DNA of 64,000 bases from Echinometra lucunter. Its lineage: Eukaryota; Echinodermata; Echinoidea; Camarodonta; Echinometridae. Of this stretch, positions 56,341 through 64,000 are shown in pieces. The number at the start of each line of letters is the position of its first letter. Positions within the stretch are counted from its first letter, which is position 1. Where the stretch lies: NCBI GenBank assembly GCA_029962745.1, contig JAPZVO010000057.1:62001-126000 (forward strand), read 5' to 3'. The notes under the pieces were generated by a model, which saw only the letters and a program-made list of their open reading frames with translations, did no database searches and was not told where the DNA came from. Made by a program: the position numbers and the translations under genes.

Positions 56341-56940
56341 TTATATTCCACATCTGAAACCATTCCACTACATAAAAAGGAAATAAAATTTTATTTCCCT
56401 ACAATATAAAGAAAGGTTTAAAAATCAAAGTTTAATTTAAAAACAGAGTTAAGTTTCGAAAACTACCTAGCGTGACAATGACAATGACAATGACAATGAC
56501 AATGACAATGTGATTTTTATTTCCTCATGTCACCCGAAATGGGTATTGGAGAAAATCATAAGTTTACATTTAGAATAAGAACAATAATTTGAATATTTAC
56601 ATATTTATATACAGATTTTACACTAATTCAGATTCAGTAACAACTATAATTAAATAAATATATGAAGGAAAAGAAAATAATAATAAAGTAAATAAATGAA
56701 TAAATAAATAAATGAATGAATTAACAAAAAGGTCCTTCACAAATATTCTCACAAGTTCCGAAAATTTTAGTATACATCTGGCACAAACTGACTAATATAC
56801 ATTAAATCCAAACAATAACAAAAAACAGTAAACAAATTATTTAAAATGGAACATTAAACATTGCATGCTATAAACTCGTGACTGTCGTATGATTATTGTA
56901 TTTACTATGATACAATTATGTACAAATCGAATCAACTTGT

Positions 56941-58155
56941 CTACTTAGAACTGAAGTGAAGCATTATAATCCTACAAAATTTTGTTAAATTCGTTAAGTC
57001 TTTGACATTACCAAAATTAAATAATTCATTCATCTTCAATGTGTTAGGCCTGTTTCTGAAATACATTTTCAGGTATTTTCTTCTTTCATTGTTGAAAACA
57101 GAATATTCAAACAAATAATGATATTCATCCCCAATTTTCTTTGAATTACAAGTTGTACAATAACGCTCTGATCTATTTATTCCGTTAAATCTTCCAGTTA
57201 CAAAGGGAAGTCGGTGATTTCCACACCTAAACTTTGTTAAGGTAGTTCTATAAGGGTCTGGTATCTTTAAGATATATGATTCTAACTTCAAGTCAGTTTT
57301 AAAGATACGATAATTAATACAAATTGGTCTCTCTTGTATCGTTTCCCGCCATTTTTGTAGAAGTATGTCGCTGAGTTTCAACTTGATATTTATTTTGAAC
57401 CAATTCTTATCCATTTTCCCATATTCATACCACAAGTTCGACATCCCCAGAGAATTAAGAATTTGTTTAATTTTGAGAATCCACGGTGAAGAATATATGT
57501 CTGAATCACTTAGTATTTTGAGGATGTTACAAGAAATTGTCGAAAGCTTGAATTGCTTTCCTGATATAGTTCTCAGCCAGAAGTTCAGCATCCGTTCTTG
57601 TACTATTTTACATAGATCAAATCTCCCCAGCTCACCCAAAACTATACAGTGTGCAGTAGTTTTGTTCAGTCGTAACAAGTGTTTACAAAACTGGGTATGC
57701 AATTTCTCTATGTGGTGAAGGTCTTCATATCCCCAAATCTCACAACCATATAAAAGAATAGGAACAACAAGCCGATCAAATAAGTCTAATTCTAGATCAG
57801 CAGGAAGCTTTAATTTTCTAGATTTGACTATTAACGAGTACGTAGCTCTTCTCTCTTGATTTATTTGTTTATTTTGAGCTTTCTTAAAATCATTTCTGTG
57901 ATTAAAAATTGTACCTAAGTATACGTAATCATCAACAACTTGGACTTCACTATTCCCAAATTTAAAAGTTGCATATTTCCTTACCTTACCTCTGGAAAAA
58001 AATACTATTTTTGTTTTGTCTACATTAACTTTCAGGGACGAAAGATCGCAATAATCATGTATTGCATTTAGACCAATTTGCAAGCTCTTTTCAGAGTCTG
58101 CCAAAATGATTGTCATCTGCATATAACAATGAAAACAACTTGAGATACACGTCAA
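56941..58155 (-). pseudogene. LINE RT thumb and C-terminal domain (404 codons open)
   Basis: It begins just after the YADD box: TIILADSEKSLQIGLNAIHD, VNVDKTKIVFFSRGK, VVDDYVYLGTIFNHRNDF, LPADLELDLFDRLVVPILLY and GCEIWGYED, all standard LINE RT motifs. The end reads FRCGNHRLPFVTGRFNGI and RYCTTCNSKKIGDEYHYLFE, a C-terminal CCHC-like knuckle in which the last Cys position is Tyr. The long uninterrupted frame implies a fairly recent insertion. Confidence 0.9.
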
Positions 58156-59020
58156 CTCCTAAAGAATTTAAAGATGATTTCAAAACACTGGGTACCAAAT
58201 CGATTCCTTCATATCTATCACGCACGAAAAGTTCAAAATCGTTTAAATAGAGAGCAAACAGAAAAGGTGAGAGATTTTCTCCCTGTCGGACCCTTATGTT
58301 GCAACCGAAAAAATCAGATTTCTCACCTTCAGCCATTACACAAGACTTCGCGTCGTTATACATATTTTGTATAACTCTGAATAATTGCCCATTAATTCCA
58401 TTTCTAATCATTTTATGCCAGAGCAATGTCCGGTCAACTGAATCGAATGCTTTTTTATAGTCTATGAACGCACAATAAACACGTTTTCTTTGAGACAAAT
58501 GAAGATCAATAACACTATGTAACAAAAATATGTGATAAAGTGTAGAGTAATTTTCTCGAAAGCCAACTTGCTCTTCTAATAAATATGAGGTTAATCTTTC
58601 GTTAACGACTGCTGTAAATAACTTCCCTCGGCAACTTAATAAGGTTATTCCACGATAATTATCTGGATCTTCCTTTGAACCCTTCTTTTTATAAATTGGG
58701 CAAATTAAACCACTTGTCCAATCTGAAGGAACTTTGCCAGACGATAAAATCACATTAAAGAATTTTGTTATTACCGTGATTAATATACTTTTACTATGTT
58801 TGAAACATTCATTGATTAACATATCAATACCCGGTGATTTGTTATTTTTCAGTTTTTTTAATTGAGCCACTACTTCTTCTACAAAAGGTTCGTCGAATTC
58901 TGCAATATACATATTCGCATTACTTCCAGTGATTTCTTGTAAAGGAGAGGCGTCATCGCATTTATTCAATTTCATGAAATGATCTCTAAACACATTCACA
59001 TCTAAATTATTCTCAGCCAA
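58091..59020 (-). pseudogene. LINE reverse transcriptase palm and fingers
   Basis: Motifs in order: KLKNNKSPGIDMLINECFKH, GKVPSDWTSGLICPIYKKKG, DPDNYRGITLLSCRGKLFT, EEQVGFRENYSTLYHIFLL, CAFIDYKKAFDSVDRTLLWH (first catalytic Asp), IRVRQGENLSPFLFALYLND, and LFSLLYADDN with the YADD catalytic pair. Immediately after YADD the frame moves by one base into the frame of 56941-58155. The two frames together give an almost complete RT. Inactivated by that shift and by the 5' truncation. Confidence 0.92.
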
Positions 59021-59050
59021 GCATCTTTGTGATGAATTTAGGATTTTCCA

Positions 59051-59340
59051 CTACTCACCAGAGTTTGTCGTTTTCAAATTTCTAAGCTTGGCATGTTTAT
59101 CCGCATAAAACTCAACTTTGGCTTTATTTATGAACTTTCTATACTTTTTCTTGGCTTCCTGGAATTGTTCATAGAAATCGCTCTTTGACATTTTGTATTT
59201 TTCTTCAGTTTCAGATATTCTGATCTTAACTTCATACATTCATCATTGAACCACAATTTTTTTTCGGCCTTCCGATAGTTTCTCTTTTTACCATTACAAT
59301 AACATTCCTTCACTATACCAGACTGAGATCCTGCAAACAT
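59051..59340 (-). pseudogene. LINE endonuclease-RT linker remnants
   Basis: Two overlapping frames give KKLWFNDECMKLRSEYLKLK and MSKSDFYEQFQEAKKKYRKF, the basic helical linker usually found between the endonuclease and RT ('W.+.ec..l+..y.+l+k'). Frame shifts near 59220 and a TGA-like break near 59050 separate them from the RT frame. Confidence 0.8.
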
Positions 59341-59443
59341 ATAAACAGCTTTATATCGACTTATTCAATGAATCAATTACTTCTTGGTTAACAGATTGTA
59401 AATTTAGGGCTTCATATGAGAAATCGACAAAAATATCCATTTT

Positions 59444-62110
59444 ACGGGGGCTGGATGGGGTGGATGGGATGTAAGGCTAAACAAAATTATTGTCCACAGC
59501 CGCGGATGAGGTGGGGACGATGGGACGGGGTACCCCTTCGTAAGTTCTATAACTGAGGGAACGTATGAGACTTTGTAATTTTTTTTTTTACATCAATAGG
59601 CCTAACACCAGTAGGTAGTCGGACCATCACTTTTTGTGTATTTGACACCCCCCCCCCCCCCGCTCAATTTTTTTTTCCAAATTGCTTTTTTTTTTTTACC
59701 CGATATAACTGCCATAAGGGAGAAGGGGAGAGTCACTGGTCATATCATTCTTATTCATCATTCAATCTTATTCTCATTTTTTTTTTGGGGGGGGGGGGGG
59801 GTCAATTGCTCACCCAACTCTAATTTGCTTGAAGGATTTGTTCTTATTTGAGATTTTGGTGAATTAGATCCCTGATTCCTTTTAAAGTCATGTATATATT
59901 CAAATAAATATCACATGATTAGCCAGATGTCAGTGGGGTGTTTGCCCCCCCCCCCCCCCCGAAAAAAGAGAAAGGCTAAAAGAGGGGGGGAGGAAATTTT
60001 TAAAATGTTAGCAAGAAAAGAGGGGGAAAATGTAAAAGAACTTGTGAGGAGCGGAAGCAGACAAGGAACAATTGACAAAGAAATGTCAGAGCTTTCAAGC
60101 TTCGCCTAGGGACTCGTGTGATTCATATACTTCGAGTGGTCACTACTGTCCCCATTGACCCCCCATTGCCCCCCCCCCCAAAAAAAGAAAAAATCCTAGC
60201 TATGGCACTGATGCTCTGCGTACAACGGGAAACAAATACATTCTTAGATCCACTTTTTATACAATTTTTTCTTCCTTTATTTTTGGGGAAAAAAAATTTA
60301 CATTTCTTATCATGCTTGTAAAAAGGACTACAGCATTATACAAAATGCAATAAATGAACACCGGATAGAAAAGGCTCCACTTACTTAATAAGCAAAATAC
60401 CGCATCTCTGTTTTTGTGCTAATAGTACAAGGGTATAAAATCATTTTTAAAAATCATGACAATATTGTTGTGTACTGTGTTTCATTTCCCATCAACAAGT
60501 TCTATAGAACTCAGAAACCTACCAATATATATGAAAACATTTAAATTGGAGAAAGAGTCAGGAAGAGTGTTAAACTGTGTGATGACAAATGACGATCAGA
60601 AATAAAGCCAATCATGATTATATCATCCAAAATATTCAAGTAATACAAACTAAGCAATTCAAAGAACACCAGCATAAATTTCCTATGAGACATTTAACAA
60701 AAATCTGTAACAATTAAAGGAAACAAGTAAGAACCATTATACTACATGTATAATAAAAAATATCTGTATAATATACAGTAATACAAAAATAAAGAATTCC
60801 ATCAGCACAAACATAATAGTATATGCAACAGGGTACGTTTCATTTCAGATGATAGTATTAATCTGTATTAATAAACCTCCCCTTCCCCCCCCCCCCCCCC
60901 CGAGAAGAAAAAGAAAAAAATGTTTCAAAATATCATTATCAATCTGGGGCAGTGCCACAAAATGATCAACCTTTTTGTACGTCCGACCCCCATTTTTCTC
61001 CATTTTCATTTAACTTTGTGAACTACTCAAGCCATGATAATTTGAGACAGTTACATTTTGTCACATTATGAAGTACAAAGCTGAGACGAATCATTTCAGT
61101 CGGACATCATTATAGAGAATTGCCCTCTGTAAGGGGGCATTAAATACACGAAGACTGCATGCATTTTTTCTTTGAACTCTAATATTCCATGAAAATCATG
61201 TAGACATCTTACAACACTGTAGTGCAACACTGATGGGGAAGTCTCAACTACCCTCAGGCCAGGTGTGTATAGAAGTCATGGTGAGATATCTGTATTTTCT
61301 AATACAAATTTGACATATTATTCATTCTCACGTCTGCCTTATGAAATGGTTCAAGCATTAATGAAAGAGATGATTTAAATAAAACTTATTCAACTGAGTA
61401 TCATCAATTACTTGAAAAAGCCCCTAAGAGCATAACTGGTAGCCTAACCCCTTACATGAAGTATCATTCGTTATTGCTTGTTATTCAATCATTTGCAATC
61501 AAATATAAAACCTATTTTACACTTTAAGTTTGTTTGGGGTTAAGATAGCAATGCTACAATGCCCTTCCAACATCCTAGTGACTTAATGGTCCAAAGGAGT
61601 TTAATATGAATAATTTTTCCAATGATTACATCACAGCAACAAGATCTTACAATAGATTAGATCAATCAATCAATGTCACACTACGATTATGGATGATACT
61701 GAATTTAGATAATGACATGAATCATATAAATACCCTTTGAGGTATATATCCTACTTATCAATTTAATGGCATACAGGCCAATTATTTTCCAAAGAATATT
61801 TCAGACACAAAATACACGAGTAGAGGATAAACTAATAAAACGAAATACTGCATTAAAAGACCTATATCAAAAACTTACTAAATTTTCGGGACAGAATGGA
61901 TTAGGATATAGATCAGGTCAGTGGTTCAAAACTTAGGTAATCTTCACAATTTTTCCAATAATAAAAAATGTCAATGAGAGACCTCAGATTCTCCAAGAAG
62001 GAACAAGAAGAGCCAGTTCGTTGACTCCACTCCCAGCTAGATACCACCTGCAGCCTCCTGAACCCAGGGAATAATGGCAATCCGGAAAACTTGGAGTAAT
62101 CATCTGGTAT
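59444..62110. other. Non-coding; C/G tracts, then probable 3' UTR of the minus-strand edge gene
   Basis: Poly(C) at 59647-59660, 59945-59960 and 60885-60901, poly(G) at 59786-59801, and a short 'C9A7' junction at 60169-60187 followed by 'cctagctatggcactgatg', a phrase that looks like a dispersed repeat tail. From about 60950 to 62110 the DNA is low-complexity-poor and open-frame-poor, as a long 3' UTR would be. AATAAA on the minus strand occurs at about 60276. Confidence 0.4.
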
Positions 62111-62123
62111 TCAATTTGATGAA
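62111..62123 (-). CDS. Last coding bases of the minus-strand edge gene
   Basis: After acceptor cttctttttcag the phase carried over from 62532 gives SSSN and TGA at 62111-62113. In another frame the same exon stays open for 46 codons (HQIEYQMITPSFPD, later RWYLAGSGVNELALLVPSW, stop at 61984), so a differently phased upstream exon would give another C-terminus. Confidence 0.35.
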
Positions 62124-62531
62124 CTGAAAAAGAAGAAGCAATTTAGAAATTAGTTAAGTGGAGTTTAAGTTTGTTACTCTTGAAAAAAAAGGCCACCTAA
62201 TTGCCTTACATGCAGTTTTCATTTACTCTTGTACTCACATGTTATTTCATTTTAATCAAAGAAACATCCGCGTCATATTATTTGAGAAAGAAGCCCCATA
62301 TTCAAGGTAATACATGTACTGTTCAAATAGCAAAATCAATACGGTTAAACAGTATGTATTATTGCAGCTCAAATTGGCAGAAGATTTTGAAAATTTTCTA
62401 AATCATGATCTTCTCCTGATTAATCAGTTTTACACACAATCTGTTTCAGCTTGGATTATCTGGATGGTTTCATTAGTCAAAAACTCTGTTGTTTTGCACC
62501 TACATGTAGTTGTAAGATCGAATAAATATAC

Positions 62532-62708
62532 CTGAATATTGGTTGAGTATCTATTTTTCTCTTTTGAGCATTGGGTCCTCTTGGGCTGCACATAGGTATG
62601 TGGGAATTGATGTATTGGTTCCTTCTTGCAGCGATGCAGTAGGATGCCATTCTGTGTAGGGTTGACTGGGAAAGGTTTGCCTCACCCCACGCATTATTTG
62701 AAAGCTTC
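62532..62708 (-). CDS. Internal exon of an unrecognised minus-strand gene at the right edge
   Basis: Acceptor: a T14 tract then acgag|g (or, 4 bases later, gaag|c, which fits phase 0). Donor attcag|gtatat. One frame is open throughout: LSNNAWGEANLSQSTLHRM, then ASYCIAARRNQYINSHIPM and CSPRGPNAQKRKIDTQPIF, leaving two bases. The full-length open frame between two good splice sites supports it. A competing frame (QTFPSQPYTEWHPTASLQEG) is longer upstream but ends before the donor. Protein family not recognised. Confidence 0.5.
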
Positions 62709-63301
62709 CTCGTAAAAAAAAAAAAAATGTGAGAAAAGAGATGGATAACTTGAAGTCCTTATGAGTAACATGTCCCAATCTTTCTAAACTATTGGTCCTA
62801 ATCAACAGTTAGTTTATGTTATGTTTTACCAGCTCACAGTTATCAAAATAGCTTATATATCAGATTTTTGTTAGACTATGTTCCATTTCCAACTTTTTAT
62901 TGTAAAATGTACTGTATGTAATTCAGCCTAAGAGCTGTCATAATAATAAGCATTAAGAATAAAACCAAAAAATCTAATAATATATTCTGGATATTTGAAC
63001 AAAATATGTTTCAGTAATTACACTACGACATGTTTACCAATTATTTCTTCTTAAACCTTTACTTGTATAGTCCAACCTTTCAATGAATCTTATTATTGTT
63101 TAGTCTTAGTGCCAAGAAGTGAGATGCTACACACTTGTATTCTAAATAAATGGTTTGCCCTGCACTACTAGTGCAAATGGTAAAATAATCAACCATCCCT
63201 CTCTCATTTCCCCTAACATGCCACAAATTTGTCACAGTTATGATTTTTTACATTACTGGCAGTTGTTGTGCCATTTTACACAGTGATATTCTGTTTAATT
63301 G

Positions 63302-63750
63302 GTAAATTGCCACTTGGTCTACTCCCACTTTGACTACTGCCCGTTTGGTCTCGTCCCACATGGTCTAATTCCATTTGTCTACAACCAGTTCACCTAACGA
63401 TCTTTTGGTCTAATAGCCATTTCGCCTATTTAGCTTTTTGTATAATTCTCATTTTGTCTTATGACCATTTCTTCTAATGCGCACGTGGACTAACACCACT
63501 TAGTCTATTACCTGTAATAAACCAGTAATAGATCAAATATTCATTTGTGAATTAGACGAAAAAGCAATTAGACAATTTGGCTATAAGACGAATTGGCAAT
63601 TAGGCCAAGCAGTCATTAGACCAAATGAGAGTAAGACCAAGTATGTATTAGACCAAACGGCAATTAGACCGAATTGATAGTAGACCAAATGGGTTTAGCC
63701 TATGTGGTATTAGACAATCAGATAATTAGACCATCTGCTGGTAGACCAGC
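63302..63750. mobile_element. Fold-back element made of inverted arrays of 15-16-bp units
   Basis: The left half repeats a unit near CATTTGGTCTAATNCC about 13 times with drift (for example cacatggtctaattcc, cttttggtctaatagcc). The right half repeats its reverse complement (attagaccaaatgag, attagaccaaacggc). The centre at about 63509-63535 is a small palindrome 'tattacctg..cagtaata'. A fragment occurs at 12262-12330. No coding capacity. Confidence 0.85.
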
Positions 63751-63914
63751 AGTATCTTTTTGTCATCATTCCGTATAAAAACACAAATTTACCAAAAGCA
63801 TTAAATCTTAGTCCAGTCTTTATCTTCTTTTGTCTCCTTCACCTTCGTGCAGTAAGAAGTGGTAGGCCTATGTGTGGGGGCAGTTAGTGTCCTTGATCAT
63901 AGAGTTAGCCTCAC

Positions 63915-63963
63915 CATTTCACGTCTCAGCGAAATTGCATTTTCTTTTTGAAATCTTCTGAAC
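63915..63963 (-). CDS. Candidate upstream exon of the minus-strand edge gene
   Basis: A 49-nt exon with acceptor gtattttcttttttcag and donor aaatg|gtgagg. The only open frame reads FRRFQKENAISLRREM and ends in phase 0, which fits the alternative acceptor of the next exon at 62704. Short, so the evidence is the two splice sites and phase agreement. Confidence 0.4.
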
Positions 63964-64000
63964 CTGAAAAAAGAAAATACAAAAAATAAAGCATTTGGTA

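Larger units (their letters stand above)
56473..59443 (-). mobile_element. 5'-truncated non-LTR retrotransposon (LINE)
   Basis: Read on the minus strand: endonuclease-RT linker, RT, C-terminal region, 3' UTR, and a terminal hexamer repeat (CATTGT)n at 56473-56510, which fixes the 3' end. At the 5' end 59353-59441 reads MDIFVDFSYEALNLQ, then VNQEVIDSLNKSI, the linker after the endonuclease; the endonuclease itself is absent. Frameshifts occur near 59345, 59040 and 58100. Clade not assigned. Confidence 0.9.

Noticed and set aside
1..64000. tRNA, rRNA, snRNA genes and origins
   Set aside because: No cloverleaf with A/B boxes, rRNA segment or snRNA motif was recognised by eye; a covariance-model scan would be needed to exclude short RNA genes.

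Overview
This window is eukaryotic, and most likely comes from a marine deuterostome, with a sea urchin or other echinoderm the best guess. The reasons are: genes split into short exons with GT-AG junctions; an array of ribonuclease-inhibitor-type leucine-rich-repeat (LRR) exons like those of large invertebrate NLR receptor families; a rich mix of DNA transposons with terminal inverted repeats (TIRs), LINEs and a Penelope-like element; and many poly(C)/poly(G) tracts. The taxon is inferred from style only. I see no rRNA, tRNA, CRISPR array or bacterial operon.

Layout. 0-4.2 kb holds C-tract-rich tandem and microsatellite DNA. A decayed Penelope-like fragment lies at 4.2-4.9 kb, followed by an isolated LRR exon (4.97 kb) with its intron unit. 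6-15 kb is mostly non-coding DNA with miniature transposons. 15.4-17.6 kb carries four spliced exons of an unrecognised minus-strand gene with a CRE-like site at its start. 18-24 kb is a nest of transposons: a truncated TTAA element, a Penelope-like element between inverted arms and split by two insertions, and a LINE fragment. 24-33 kb holds a THAP-like relic, a candidate first exon, a LINE tail, a 1.1-kb transposon with a perfect 8-bp target duplication, and a Harbinger-like element with a Myb/SANT-like reading frame.

33-56 kb is the main locus. It is a plus-strand tandem array of exon-plus-intron units of about 1.2 kb, each with one phase 0-0 LRR exon (36137, 43470, 44753, 45930, 51887, 53557), ending in two further exons (55401, 55780), a stop codon and an AATAAA signal. 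Three large elements (36794-38751, 39253-43419, 46400-51059) interrupt the array. Their limits can be read by comparison with uninterrupted sister units. The 4.66-kb element carries its own acceptor, stop and poly(A) signal in a phase compatible with the LRR exons. The array probably encodes the ligand-sensing C-terminal half of an NLR-like receptor. No NACHT or death-fold domain lies in the window, so the family name is inferred.

56.4-59.4 kb is a minus-strand LINE with a frameshift at its YADD motif. 59.5-62 kb is C/G-tract-rich and probably includes the 3' UTR of a minus-strand gene whose last exons lie at 62.1-64.0 kb. Near the right edge (63.30-63.75 kb) is a fold-back element built from inverted 15-16-bp units. 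Most open frames here are chance frames in repeats. The calls below rest on splice sites, reading phase, protein motifs, TIR/target-duplication pairs and comparison of repeat copies.
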